A stretch of 64,000 nt of DNA. Origin: Sphingobacterium sp. LZ7M1 (GTDB lineage: Bacteria > Bacteroidota > Bacteroidia > Sphingobacteriales > Sphingobacteriaceae). Position numbers and translations under genes: made by a program. Positions within the stretch are counted from its first letter, which is position 1. The number at the start of each line of letters is the position of its first letter. The notes under the pieces were generated by a model. That model saw only the letters and a list, made by a program, of their open reading frames with translations. It had not been told where the DNA came from and made no database searches. Below, one piece after another: positions 37,300 through 46,690 of this stretch. The DNA lies in assembly GCF_024296865.1 (NCBI RefSeq), contig NZ_CP101134.1:3906001-3970000 (forward strand). The letters run 5' to 3'.

Positions 37300-40197
37300 A
37301 TGGAAAAAGCATTTTTAAGACTCGTTGCAGAAGACATTCAGGCTAAGTTTGGCCAAGATATATCAGATATTGCCATTGTATTCAATAACAAGAGGCCTAT
37401 TACCTATCTGAAAAAACATTTGGTAGATGTATATGGAAAGGCCATTTGGTCACCACAGTTCTTTACCATTCAAGAGTTTTTTGCCCAATCAAGCAGCAAT
37501 CTGCAGGCAACGGCATTAAGTCAGTTCTTCTATCTTTTTGAACTGCACAACGAATTATTGACCAAGGAAGGTCGTGATCCGGAGACACTGGAGGAGTTCT
37601 ACCCAATTGCGGAGATCATCTTAAGTGATTTTGGGCAGATCGATTATGATTTGGTACCGGTTGACCAGATCTATATGGAGTTGTTTGACAGCACCGAAAT
37701 AGACCTTCATTTCCAACATTTCACGGAAGAGCAACAGTCTTTCATCAAGCAGTTTTGGAAATCCTTTAGCATGAAAGGCCATACGGTCGTTCAGCAGCGT
37801 TTTTTGGCCCTATGGAAGCGATTACCAAAACTGTATAAAGCATTTCAGGAGAAATTAAAAAACGAGAAGCAGACCAACTACCCTATTCTATATCGGGAAT
37901 TGGCCGAAGGTAAAGCCGAGAACCAAGACTTTATCAAAGAGCACAAGAAGGTCCTTTTTGTAGGATTCAATGCCTTGAACAGAGCTGAAGCACAATTATT
38001 CAAAAAGTGGCAAGAAGAGGGCTTGGCCTTGTTTTACTTCGATGCGGATGCGCATTATCTGGATGATAAAATTCAGGAAGCAGGTTTATTCCTTCGTCGG
38101 AACTTATTTAATACCGGCCTAGTCAATGCATTGGGAGAGTCTCCAAATCTTATTGCCAACCGGAATACGGATGTCAACCTATACAAAAGCCTTGGAAAAA
38201 ACAGTGAGGCTAAATTGCTGCATGATGTTCTGGCATTAAAAGACATAGATTTCAAAAAGGAAACGGCCGCTATTCTATTGGCAGATGAAAGTCTGTTGGT
38301 GCCCTTGCTGCAAAGTCTACCCATTATGGACATCAATATTACCACGGGTTATCCCTTGATCCAATCAGCAATCTATGGATTGCTGGATCTATGGGCAGAG
38401 GTGCAAGTATTGATCACTCAACAGAAAAAGGAAAAAATACCCTACCAGCTATTGGAGACCTTCCTGAGCCATCCGATGACCAAGGTTAGTAGAAAACAGA
38501 GGCAAGATATACAGCGGGATTCAGCCAAGAGGCAGCTTTTTGAAATTCCAATTGCTGAGATTGACGTAAGTAGTTCAGCGCTTCCACATTTCTTCAGGAA
38601 ATTAAATAATCCGGAAGAGCTTATCCCTCAAATGATCCATATTATCGACGATCTGTTGAGCAGTCTAGCCTTGGAAGGAAGGACTAAACTGATCGAATCC
38701 AATCTTTTGATCGAAACCAAAAAGGTATTGAATCAGATGCACCTGGGTTTTGAAAAGCTGGGCAACTTGAGCGTCCTATTCCAAGTTGGTTTGATCAAGA
38801 AAGCATTATCTCCGATCAATTCAGCGATTGAAGGGGATCAGCTTCTTGGATTACAGATCATGGGTCTTCTTGAAAGCAGATGTTTGAATTTTGACCATGT
38901 GTATGTTTTAGGGGTCAATGAAGGAATTCTCCCGAAAACCTCAAGCTCTCCCACCTTTCTGCCGAATAACTTAAGGAAGGCATACGGACTTCCGGTCTTA
39001 GAAAACCAGGATGCTCTTTCTGCTTATTTATTTTATAGACATTTCCAATACAGCGATGATATACACCTATTCTACAACGGAATCGTGGATGAAAGCAGTA
39101 CGGGCGAGGAAAGTAGGTTCATCAAGCAGTTGATGTTTGAAACTAAGTTTAATTTCATCAACCATATCCAACAACAACCTTTATTGTTTCCAAATCAACC
39201 TCAGGAATTGGTCATCGAGAAAAAAGGAGCTATTTGGAACAAGCTTTATGAGAGCTATATCATAAAAAAGAAACCGCTTTCAGCATCGGCATTTACTACT
39301 TACCTGATGTCGCCGCTGCAGTTTTTCCTGAAATATGTGGCTGAGATCAAAGAACCACCGAGCATATCTCAGGAATTTGAAATGAATAAACTGGGGACGG
39401 TCATCCATAACTGTATGGAACATCTGCTAACGGCTATTTTAGACCATAAAGATTTTGTTCCTACTTCGGAATTGGAGAAAGCGCTTGAAAATGTGGACAC
39501 AGTCGTAATTCAGGAAATAGGCAGGCAATATGAATCGGAATTACATGCCTTGGAAGACTTGAACAGTTTGCAGCGTATCATGCATAAAATATCTTCTGAA
39601 TACATCAAGATGTACCTGCAATATGATATGGAACAATATGAATCGATCAAGATCGTGGAGTTGGAAAATGATGTGGATTACCATTTGGACTTTGAGATCA
39701 ACATCGATGGAACCCCTGAGAGGATCAATCTATATGGGATCATTGACCGTGTGGATGAGGTGATTACGAAGAATGGACAGCATAAACTTCGGATTGTGGA
39801 CTATAAAACTGGGGCAGATCAAGTTATTTTTGGTAATTTGGATAAAGTATTTGCCGAAAACACCGAAAACAAAGCCTTATTGCAGACCTTATTTTACGCT
39901 TATGTCTATGAACAGGTTTCAGGACTGAAAGGATTGGAGCCACATCTATATGTTGCAAGACGTATGCGGGAAGATGGCACCTTATTTAGGAACAGAAGTG
40001 GTAGTTTGGTTTTTGAAGACCTGATCTTGGAGGATCAGAAGAAGGTATTTATAGGTTTCTTGAAAGAAACATTAGAGGAACTGTTCAATCCTGAGATACC
40101 ATTCAAACATAATCCAGATGCTGTAGTTTACCCTTCAGACCCGTACACTTTGTTTTATAAGTACAGTGTTGCAGAAAAGGCCGAAGAGGAAGCTTAG
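37300..40197 (+). CDS. AddB-like PD-(D/E)XK nuclease/inactivated helicase subunit
   Basis: 965 residues. The N-terminal part has no intact Walker A loop (IAIVFNNKRPITYLKKHLVD at about 24), as in AddB-type partners. FDHVYVLGVNEGILPKTSSS resembles the late helicase motif region. The C-terminal domain is a nuclease: GIIDRVDEV then LRIVDYKTGADQ (about 833), preceded by LSASAFTTYLMSPLQFFLKY. No four-Cys iron-sulfur cluster pattern like that of Bacillus AddB is seen. It pairs with the upstream helicase-nuclease; both are co-directional with a 9-nt gap. Confidence 0.88.
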   Translation: MEKAFLRLVAEDIQAKFGQDISDIAIVFNNKRPITYLKKHLVDVYGKAIWSPQFFTIQEFFAQSSSNLQATALSQFFYLFELHNELLTKEGRDPETLEEFYPIAEIILSDFGQIDYDLVPVDQIYMELFDSTEIDLHFQHFTEEQQSFIKQFWKSFSMKGHTVVQQRFLALWKRLPKLYKAFQEKLKNEKQTNYPILYRELAEGKAENQDFIKEHKKVLFVGFNALNRAEAQLFKKWQEEGLALFYFDADAHYLDDKIQEAGLFLRRNLFNTGLVNALGESPNLIANRNTDVNLYKSLGKNSEAKLLHDVLALKDIDFKKETAAILLADESLLVPLLQSLPIMDINITTGYPLIQSAIYGLLDLWAEVQVLITQQKKEKIPYQLLETFLSHPMTKVSRKQRQDIQRDSAKRQLFEIPIAEIDVSSSALPHFFRKLNNPEELIPQMIHIIDDLLSSLALEGRTKLIESNLLIETKKVLNQMHLGFEKLGNLSVLFQVGLIKKALSPINSAIEGDQLLGLQIMGLLESRCLNFDHVYVLGVNEGILPKTSSSPTFLPNNLRKAYGLPVLENQDALSAYLFYRHFQYSDDIHLFYNGIVDESSTGEESRFIKQLMFETKFNFINHIQQQPLLFPNQPQELVIEKKGAIWNKLYESYIIKKKPLSASAFTTYLMSPLQFFLKYVAEIKEPPSISQEFEMNKLGTVIHNCMEHLLTAILDHKDFVPTSELEKALENVDTVVIQEIGRQYESELHALEDLNSLQRIMHKISSEYIKMYLQYDMEQYESIKIVELENDVDYHLDFEINIDGTPERINLYGIIDRVDEVITKNGQHKLRIVDYKTGADQVIFGNLDKVFAENTENKALLQTLFYAYVYEQVSGLKGLEPHLYVARRMREDGTLFRNRSGSLVFEDLILEDQKKVFIGFLKETLEELFNPEIPFKHNPDAVVYPSDPYTLFYKYSVAEKAEEEA

Positions 40198-40229
40198 GTG
40201 GGGTAAAACTTTATTTTGCAAGAATATCC

Positions 40230-41129
40230 ATGTTAGAAGTCAATTTTAGAATCAAGGTTTTTTATCATGCCGCGAGGGATTTAAGCTTTACCAAAGCATC
40301 TAGAGAACTAAATATCAGTCAACCTGCAGTTTCCAAACACATTCAAGAACTGGAGAATACCATTGGTCAGGCGCTATTTTTGCGTAATGGCAGCAGAATC
40401 CTGTTGACTGAGGCTGGTGCTACCTTAATGGAATCGGTGAAAGTCATCATCCATGAATATGAATTGGCTGATTATAAACTAGGGCTGCTCAACAATCAAA
40501 TCCGTGGAAATTTGGTTATTGGAGCAAGCACAACCCTTGCTCAATATATCTTACCGAAGCTAATTGCCAAGTTTTCTGAACAGAACCCGCTGATCAATAT
40601 CAAGCTGTTTACGGGCAATACGGCTCAGGTGGATCGCTGGCTCTATGAAAGGAAGATAGGATTGGGCTTTGTGGAAGGTATAGCTGAAGACCAATCCCTG
40701 AAATACAACAAGATCCTGGACGACCAGTTGATTTGGGTCGCTAGAACCACCCATCCCCTATTTAAGCAATCGCCAATCTGCTTGGATGAGCTCAAAAAAC
40801 AGGAATTTATCTTCAGGGAGCCTGGCTCTGGAACGAATGACATCGTATTCCAGAAGTTTAGTGAAAATGACATCAATGCCAGAGATCTGGTGAATCGGGT
40901 ACAGATGTCGAGTTCAGAATCAATTAAACAATATATACGATATAGTAATGCCATTGGGATTCTATCCAAATACGCCGTTCAGAATGAATTGGAGAATGGA
41001 ATTCTAAAACAAATAGAAGTTGAGGGCTTCGAAATCAACAGAGAGTTATATTTAGTTCATCTTCACGGGGAGCTGTCAGGGCTTCCAAAACAGTTTATAC
41101 GCTTTATCAATCAATCACTTACAAAGTAA
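40230..41129 (+). CDS. LysR-family transcriptional regulator
   Basis: 299 residues. The N-terminal helix-turn-helix is FTKASRELNISQPAVSKHIQ (about 22-41). The effector domain begins with NLVIGASTTLAQYILPKLIA, and FREPGSGTNDIVF is typical of CysL/CbbR-like members. It lies 72 nt upstream of the TsdA-like cytochrome gene, in the same direction, with overlapping ATAAC/GTTAT dyads in between. It probably activates the cytochrome-DsrE-binding-protein genes in response to a sulfur compound (inference). Confidence 0.93.
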   Translation: MLEVNFRIKVFYHAARDLSFTKASRELNISQPAVSKHIQELENTIGQALFLRNGSRILLTEAGATLMESVKVIIHEYELADYKLGLLNNQIRGNLVIGASTTLAQYILPKLIAKFSEQNPLINIKLFTGNTAQVDRWLYERKIGLGFVEGIAEDQSLKYNKILDDQLIWVARTTHPLFKQSPICLDELKKQEFIFREPGSGTNDIVFQKFSENDINARDLVNRVQMSSSESIKQYIRYSNAIGILSKYAVQNELENGILKQIEVEGFEINRELYLVHLHGELSGLPKQFIRFINQSLTK

Positions 41130-41130
41130 G

Positions 41131-41155
41131 ATAACCTGAAGTTATAGCCCATAAC
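41131..41155 (+). promoter_or_regulatory. Candidate LysR binding sites (overlapping dyads)
   Basis: ATAAC-N5-GTTAT-N5-ATAAC gives two overlapping perfect dyads sharing the middle half-site; each has the T-N11-A form of LysR-type boxes. It lies 47-71 nt before the cytochrome ATG, directly after the LysR stop. Confidence 0.6.
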
Positions 41156-41201
41156 ATTTTACCGTTTTAGCTACTCCATTAACAAGCTTAAGTTTGTTCA
41201 T

Positions 41202-42245
41202 ATGGAAAACGATTTAAACAAACCACAAAACCTTCTCAAGGAAGTAAATAAGATTGCCAAACAGACCAAAATCGTGGCAGGCTTATTTATTTTCATCGTA
41301 TTCGTTGTCCTCATGCAAGCATTGGGGTTCAACACCAATATATTTAAGGCCAAACTAGCTGCTGACAAAAAGCAGGATAGCGTGGCGACCAATTCCGTGA
41401 ACCTGATCAAAGAATTTAAAATGGCGCCCTATCCTGATTCTGAGGAAGGGAAAATGGCGGCCTATGGGGAAAAGCTAATCAAAGAAACGCCCAAATACCT
41501 TGGTCCCAACAACAAGTATGGCGATGTGTTCTCAGGCAATAACCTTGCCTGTGGTAGCTGTCACCTTAATGGCGGAACAAAGGAATATGCAGCCCCCTAC
41601 ATCGGCTTAAGCGCCTTATTCCCTATTTATAGCGGCCGTGAGGGCAAAGTTGCAACAATAGAGGAAAGAATCAATGGCTGCTTTGAAAGGAGCATGAACG
41701 GCAAGAAACTGCCCTTAGAGAGCAAGGAAATGATTGCCATCGTGAGTTATATTAAACACTTGAGTAAAGATGTTAAAGTTGGAGGCAGGATAGAAGGTCA
41801 AGGCTTCGTGAAGCTAGAGACTCCTGACCGCAAGGCTGATCTACAACATGGGGAATCGGTATTCAAGACACAATGTGTAAGCTGCCACCAAGCTAACGGT
41901 CTGGGATTACCTAAAAAAGCTGATGAACCAGAGGAAGGTTATTTATATCCTCCACTTTGGGGTTCCGACTCCTTCAATGATGGTGCAGGTATGGGTAGAA
42001 TGCTGACCGCAGCTAAATTCATCAAGGGCAATATGCCTTTGGGAGCAAGTGCTGACGCCCCTATCCTGTCAGATGAGGAAGCATATGATGTAGCGGCCTT
42101 CATCAACTCCTTTGAAAGGCCTTCGAAAGCGAATAAAGAAAACGACTATCCTGATCTGAGCAAGAAACCTAAGGACAGCCCTTATCCACCTTTCGCTGAT
42201 AAAATACCTGAAGAACAACATAAATACGGACCTTTTAATTTTTAA
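41202..42245 (+). CDS. TsdA-like dihaem c-type cytochrome (probable thiosulfate dehydrogenase)
   Basis: 347 residues with an N-terminal membrane anchor (about 24-43). The first haem site is C117-x2-C120-H121 (ACGSCHLNGG), followed by RINGC160FERSMNGKK. That Cys is 39 residues after the His, near where TsdA enzymes have their axial Cys ligand. The second haem site is C225-x2-C228-H229 (CVSCHQANGLG), with a Met in KGNMPLGA as a possible ligand. TsdA oxidises thiosulfate to tetrathionate or does the reverse. DsrE and binding-protein genes follow 5 and 38 nt downstream of each other. Activity and direction cannot be told. Confidence 0.82.
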   Translation: MENDLNKPQNLLKEVNKIAKQTKIVAGLFIFIVFVVLMQALGFNTNIFKAKLAADKKQDSVATNSVNLIKEFKMAPYPDSEEGKMAAYGEKLIKETPKYLGPNNKYGDVFSGNNLACGSCHLNGGTKEYAAPYIGLSALFPIYSGREGKVATIEERINGCFERSMNGKKLPLESKEMIAIVSYIKHLSKDVKVGGRIEGQGFVKLETPDRKADLQHGESVFKTQCVSCHQANGLGLPKKADEPEEGYLYPPLWGSDSFNDGAGMGRMLTAAKFIKGNMPLGASADAPILSDEEAYDVAAFINSFERPSKANKENDYPDLSKKPKDSPYPPFADKIPEEQHKYGPFNF

Positions 42246-42250
42246 AAAGC

Positions 42251-42724
42251 ATGAGAAATATAATTATTATTTGCAGTCTATTTTTAATGACTAGCAGCCT
42301 AGTAAAGGCACAAAGCAAATCAATTGACAACAAATTGATTGAAAACGCCAAGTTTGTTGGCGCGGAAACCCACAATAAACACTATAAAGCCATCTATCAA
42401 TTAGACAGCAACAATCCTGATGTTGTTAAAAAGGCCTTTAGGAACATCAAAAACGTCTTGAATGACCCACGGTTAAAGGACAAGATTGAAGTGGAGTTGA
42501 TAACTTTCTCTGGCGGTACTGAAGTGATGTTAAAAGACTCAGGCTATGAAGAAGCATTGAAAGAACTGATCGATAAAGGAGTTACGGTGGCTCAGTGCAC
42601 AAACTCTCTGCAGGAGAGAAAACTGAAAAAAGAACAGTTATATGATTTTATCGGCTATGTACCGAGTGGCAATGGTGAATTGGTCATCCGTGCTTCAGAA
42701 GGTTGGGTAATCGTAAAACCATAA
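42251..42724 (+). CDS. Secreted DsrE-family protein
   Basis: 157 residues with a signal peptide (about 1-20, IIIICSLFLMTSSLVKAQ). The mature part has the DsrE/DsrF fold pattern: KAIYQLDSNNPDVVKKAFRN, IEVELITFSGGTEVML and VTVAQCTNSLQERKL, with the conserved Cys116. DsrE relatives carry or transfer sulfane sulfur on Cys. It starts 5 nt after the TsdA-like cytochrome gene, so the two are surely cotranscribed. This supports a periplasmic sulfur role for both. Confidence 0.85.
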   Translation: MRNIIIICSLFLMTSSLVKAQSKSIDNKLIENAKFVGAETHNKHYKAIYQLDSNNPDVVKKAFRNIKNVLNDPRLKDKIEVELITFSGGTEVMLKDSGYEEALKELIDKGVTVAQCTNSLQERKLKKEQLYDFIGYVPSGNGELVIRASEGWVIVKP

Positions 42725-42757
42725 TACACCTTAATCCATTGTAGAAATATTGAATAT

Positions 42758-43675
42758 ATGAAGAATTTAAAACGAATATTATTACTTGCTGTTATATTGT
42801 TGATGAACAAAGCATTTGCCCAAGACCCTTTTCAATATGATCCACCATGGAATACGCCGCCAAAGTCGGCAGTTGATTTCACTGTTCCAGGTATTGACAA
42901 TGTTCCGGATCTGTTTGGTGATATTGTTGACCCACAGTTGGTTGTGTTTTTTGCAGGAAACCAATTTATGGTCATGGATGATCTATTGGACGCCTTCAAA
43001 AAGAAACATCCCAAATATGAAAGGATCTTTGTGGAAACCTTGCCTCCGGGCATCTTGGCCAAACAAATAGAAGGTGGATCGATTACCATAGGAAATATGA
43101 GGATTACCCATAAACCCGATGTTTATGCAGCTGGCAAAAACAGGATCGACAGCATGCAAAGTCACTTCTCTAGAACAGAAGTCTATGCTTACAATAAATT
43201 AGCGATCATGGTTCCTCAAGGAAATCCTAAAGCTGTAAAAACGGTCCAAGATCTAGCTAAGAAAGATGTGAAGATTGCCATGCCTAACCCTGCATGGGAA
43301 GGTATAGGAAGACAGATTGTTTCAGTTTATAAAAAGTTGGGGGGCGACCAATTGGAGAAAACCATCATGAAGGATAAAGTAGCTGATGGCTCAACTTACC
43401 TAACCAAGATTCACCACAGGGAAAGCCCTATGAAAATCCTTTACAAAGAGGTTGATGCTGCTCCTGTTTGGTATTCGGAGGTCGTATATCAAAAGCTATT
43501 AGATCATCCTGTAGAGATGGTTGAAATACCAAATGACCAGAATATCAAAGCAACATACATGATCGCCGAGATGAAGAACGCTCCAAGATCCCAAGCAGCA
43601 AAAGATTTTGTTGATTTCATGAAGTCTGATGAAGCAAAAGCGATCTATAAGAAATATGGATTTGAAACACCATAG
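42758..43675 (+). CDS. Periplasmic solute-binding protein (PBP type II, ModA-like)
   Basis: 305 residues with a signal peptide (about 1-21, ILLLAVILLMNKAFAQ). VVFFAGNQFMVMDDLLDAFK, VQDLAKKDVKIAMPNPAWEG and AKDFVDFMKSDEAKAIYKKY are type II binding-protein features, as in molybdate/tungstate/sulfate binders. No ABC permease or ATPase gene is adjacent. It follows the DsrE gene by 33 nt and ends the cluster before a strong terminator. It might bind a sulfur oxyanion, act as a sensor or serve a transporter elsewhere; the ligand is unknown. Confidence 0.8.
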   Translation: MKNLKRILLLAVILLMNKAFAQDPFQYDPPWNTPPKSAVDFTVPGIDNVPDLFGDIVDPQLVVFFAGNQFMVMDDLLDAFKKKHPKYERIFVETLPPGILAKQIEGGSITIGNMRITHKPDVYAAGKNRIDSMQSHFSRTEVYAYNKLAIMVPQGNPKAVKTVQDLAKKDVKIAMPNPAWEGIGRQIVSVYKKLGGDQLEKTIMKDKVADGSTYLTKIHHRESPMKILYKEVDAAPVWYSEVVYQKLLDHPVEMVEIPNDQNIKATYMIAEMKNAPRSQAAKDFVDFMKSDEAKAIYKKYGFETP

Positions 43676-43686
43676 TTTGTTTAATT

Positions 43687-43731
43687 AAAAAGAGAAGGGT
43701 TCCAATCAATGATTGGAACCCTTCTCTTTTT
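43687..43731. terminator. Strong bidirectional terminator
   Basis: AGAAGGGTTCCAATCA and its complement TGATTGGAACCCTTCT around a minimal loop, with A- and T-runs on the two sides. It separates the convergent binding-protein and cupin genes. Confidence 0.92.
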
Positions 43732-43743
43732 ATAGCTATTCGC

Positions 43744-44613
43744 TTATTTCTTATATTTTCTGATGGCTTTGTTCGCTCTTTTGGTTGCTGTGTCGATTTT
43801 ATAATCAAGCCATTTATCTTTAAAGATCTTACGCATGGTGTCATCAAAGTGGCGTGTTACGAAAAGGTTTCTCGCACCCTTCAGTTTCTCGCTCAATGAA
43901 TTCGCCAAAGCGCGGACAGAGATGGAATATCCCTCAGTTTCATATTGGATATAATGCCACCATCCAGCGGGCATGTACAAGGTCTCACCTGGATTGATTA
44001 CCGCTTCATAACCATCTAAAAATTCTAAGCCTGGATAATCTTTTACGTCGCTCTTTTTCAGGTTGGCAATGCTATGGAAATTATAAGGCAATTTATACAT
44101 AAGGTCAGACTGGTTGTTCGGGAATAACCAGATACGCTTTGCACCTTGGAATTGCGAGATGAATACATGGGACATGTCAATATCAAAGTGGTTCCTGGTT
44201 GCAGAACCTTCACCACCGAAGAACATATAGGGTAACCACTGGATTACCTTGCCACCTGTAACATCATTGAATATGACGTCTTTTTTCAGTTCAGGTCTTA
44301 TTTTCATAAGGTTAAACAAGAATAGACGAAGCTCAGTAGGTTCTTTACGGATCATATCCAAGTACTCTCCAAAGGTCATCTTTCCAACCGGAGGACTTGC
44401 TGCATGGTTTTGTGACTCCTCTTCCCGACCATAAACGTCGATTTTTTCGTTACCCGCTATTTCCTTGAAATAGTCGTAGCTCCACTTATTCCAACAAGGG
44501 CTATCCTTACTGATAAAGTCCTTGATGATAACAGGCTGACTCTTATTCAGATAGTCCCTAACAAAGTCTTTAGGAGCTATTCCAGATATACTATTAACAG
44601 GTTTTAATTTCAC
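43744..44613 (-). CDS. Cupin-like (JmjC/cupin_8) oxygenase
   Basis: 289 residues. The pattern SQPVIIKDFISKDSPCWNKW, MFFGGEGSATRNHFDIDMSH (His-x-Asp metal site) and LYMPAGWWHYIQYE (distal His) is that of the cupin_8/JmjC 2-oxoglutarate Fe(II) hydroxylases. The C-terminal tail is basic (DTATKRANKAIRKYKK). Targets of bacterial members are mostly unknown. A -7-like TATGTTTG on the minus strand lies at 44638-44645. Confidence 0.88.
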   Translation of the reverse strand: MKLKPVNSISGIAPKDFVRDYLNKSQPVIIKDFISKDSPCWNKWSYDYFKEIAGNEKIDVYGREEESQNHAASPPVGKMTFGEYLDMIRKEPTELRLFLFNLMKIRPELKKDVIFNDVTGGKVIQWLPYMFFGGEGSATRNHFDIDMSHVFISQFQGAKRIWLFPNNQSDLMYKLPYNFHSIANLKKSDVKDYPGLEFLDGYEAVINPGETLYMPAGWWHYIQYETEGYSISVRALANSLSEKLKGARNLFVTRHFDDTMRKIFKDKWLDYKIDTATKRANKAIRKYKK

Positions 44614-44839
44614 AATATTCCCATTTTTGAGTTAATGCAAACATAAAAAAAATATTTCTACAATAAATATACCCAACCCAGATGAAGGGAATATTTATGA
44701 CTATTTTTTGGTAATGTAGGGAGAATATATTTATCAAAAAATGATAAACATCAAATTTGTAAGTGTTTCTTGATAATCGGTTTACGATCAAATAGCTGGG
44801 ATAGATAGAAGGATTCTTGACCCATTACGGGAAACCATA

Positions 44840-44876
44840 AAAAAAGGCTATCCTTCTCAGGACAGCCTAAATATTA
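44840..44876 (-). terminator. Terminator of hemD
   Basis: AGGCTGTCCT / AGGATAGCCT (one G-U pair) followed on the minus strand by TTTTTTT, about 15 nt after the hemD stop. Confidence 0.85.
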
Positions 44877-44890
44877 TTTTGGGCGATTGC

Positions 44891-45658
44891 CTACTTATTA
44901 ACTTGTTTGATGTACTGCTCAATGGCCATTGTCATACTTGGAGCATTCGGTGTCGGTGCTGGAATATCCAGGATCAAGCCATGTTCCAATAATGCCTGTT
45001 GAGTAGTAGCGCCAAATGCAGCGACACGGGTGTTGTTCTGTACAAAATCAGGGAAGTTTTCATACAAGGACTGTACACTGGAAGGACTGAAGAACACGAT
45101 GATATCGTAAAACACATCTTTCAAGTCCTTGATGTCCGATATCACTGTTCTGAACAGCACAGCTGGTGTGAAATCATATCCATTCTCTTGCAACCAGCGT
45201 TGAGTTTCCTCATTTGCAACGTCTGAACAAGGAAATAGGAATTTCTCTTTGTTGTGCTTTTTCAGGACATCCTCAAGATCCTGTGCGGTTTGCTTTCCGA
45301 AGAAAATCTTGCGCTTACGATATTGAATGTATTTCTGAAGGTACAAGGCAATGGTTTCAGAAATACAGAAATATTTAAGTTCCGCAGAAACTTCAAATCG
45401 CATTTCCTCACATACCCTAAAGAAATGATCTACTGCATTTTTACTGGTGAAAATGACTGCAGAAAAATCTGCAAAATTAACCTTCTCTTTTCTGACATCT
45501 TTTGCAGAGACGCCTTCAACATGGATGAACCCTCTGAAGTCTAATTTTAAATTATACTTCTCGGCTAGTGTGAAGTAGGGAGATTTATCGTTTTCAGGCT
45601 TTGGTAAAGTAACTAAAATGCTCTTTACTTTTTTGGATCTTTCTACATCAATCTGCAT
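44891..45658 (-). CDS. hemD: Uroporphyrinogen-III synthase
   Basis: 255 residues. It closes hydroxymethylbilane to uroporphyrinogen III in haem synthesis. The two-domain fold is recognised by SILVTLPKPENDKSPYFTLA, FADFSAVIFTSKNAVDHFFR, FLFPCSDVANEETQRWLQEN and DIIVFFSPSSVQSLYENFPD. The family is poorly conserved, but the order of these blocks is right. It lies 10 nt after the DUF4271 gene, a pairing seen in other Bacteroidota. Confidence 0.88.
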   Translation of the reverse strand: MQIDVERSKKVKSILVTLPKPENDKSPYFTLAEKYNLKLDFRGFIHVEGVSAKDVRKEKVNFADFSAVIFTSKNAVDHFFRVCEEMRFEVSAELKYFCISETIALYLQKYIQYRKRKIFFGKQTAQDLEDVLKKHNKEKFLFPCSDVANEETQRWLQENGYDFTPAVLFRTVISDIKDLKDVFYDIIVFFSPSSVQSLYENFPDFVQNNTRVAAFGATTQQALLEHGLILDIPAPTPNAPSMTMAIEQYIKQVNK

Positions 45659-45668
45659 ATACTCTTTC

Positions 45669-46643
45669 TTAATTACTTAGTGACCTCACTAATATCAAAA
45701 TTGGTGCTAATTCGAGACTGCAAAGATAAAGAATTAAATAAAAAATAGAAAATTTGAAATGACCGAACAGGTGAAAAGCAGTCCTAATAAACCTATACGA
45801 GAATAAAATAATTACAATACAAATGTAAATTATTGAGATAGTTTGAAAATAATATGCAGGAATAAACACTACAGCCAACAAAAAGGGCATTAGGAAAAAC
45901 ATGCTATTAAAATAAACTAGGTAAAGAATTGCAATATATTCCCTTACAATTTTTTCTAATTGAAATACAAATGATACAAAGCGGATGATCAGGATCTTTG
46001 CAATAAACAGCAAAGCAATGAATCCGGAGTTTTTCAGGAAGTTTTCAAAAGTAAGATAATTTTTGTCGCCGAAGCTTGACATGATCACCACGACAAACAA
46101 ACCCAAAGACAAACTGAAAACGGCATACAAAAAGATATATGGCCAAGAGGTCGCTAGGTTATCTTCCTTACTGACCTGAAGCAATAACCGCTCTTTGTAA
46201 TAGGCATCGACTATAATCTTAAGCTCTACCGGAAATACAATCCGTAGCACTCCTAACATCAAGAACAAAAGGAATACGATCAACAGGACCCATGCGGGCC
46301 TATTGCTCTTCTCTATCCCGTCCTGCAAGGCAGACTGTTTATGGTGCTTCCCAACTTCTTCAATCCCGAAATAAAGATCTTGATTTCCCCTTTTTAGCGT
46401 AGAATCATATGCTACTTTTAAATAATTGATTCCCTTATCAGGAAAAAGAATAATTTGACTATTTTTAAGGTTGTTGTCCAAGGACTCAAAGATGGCCACT
46501 CGAGCAAGAGAGTCTTTGATAGCAACGGAATCCACTAACAGCACGGAGTCAACAGGCAATATTTGGCCATAACTTTTAGGAGCAAAGAAAATGCTGCTAA
46601 AAATTAAAACCCATATCATATAAAATCTGTTGATGTGCTTCAT
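45669..46643 (-). CDS. DUF4271 integral membrane protein
   Basis: 324 residues from ATG 46643 (MKHINRFYMIWVLIFSSIFF, a signal peptide ending at SYGQ). A longer frame to 46826 exists but would overlap the divergent tag gene. A soluble segment of about 100 residues is followed by about seven membrane helices from RPAWVLLIVFLLFLMLGVLR on. The DUF4271 family is limited to Bacteroidota and has no known function, but it is regularly next to hemD. Confidence 0.85.
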   Translation of the reverse strand: MKHINRFYMIWVLIFSSIFFAPKSYGQILPVDSVLLVDSVAIKDSLARVAIFESLDNNLKNSQIILFPDKGINYLKVAYDSTLKRGNQDLYFGIEEVGKHHKQSALQDGIEKSNRPAWVLLIVFLLFLMLGVLRIVFPVELKIIVDAYYKERLLLQVSKEDNLATSWPYIFLYAVFSLSLGLFVVVIMSSFGDKNYLTFENFLKNSGFIALLFIAKILIIRFVSFVFQLEKIVREYIAILYLVYFNSMFFLMPFLLAVVFIPAYYFQTISIIYICIVIILFSYRFIRTAFHLFGHFKFSIFYLILYLCSLELAPILILVRSLSN

Positions 46644-46690
46644 GAAAGGCGTAAAGTTAGGACAAAATAATTGCTTTAGAAATTGAAAAT

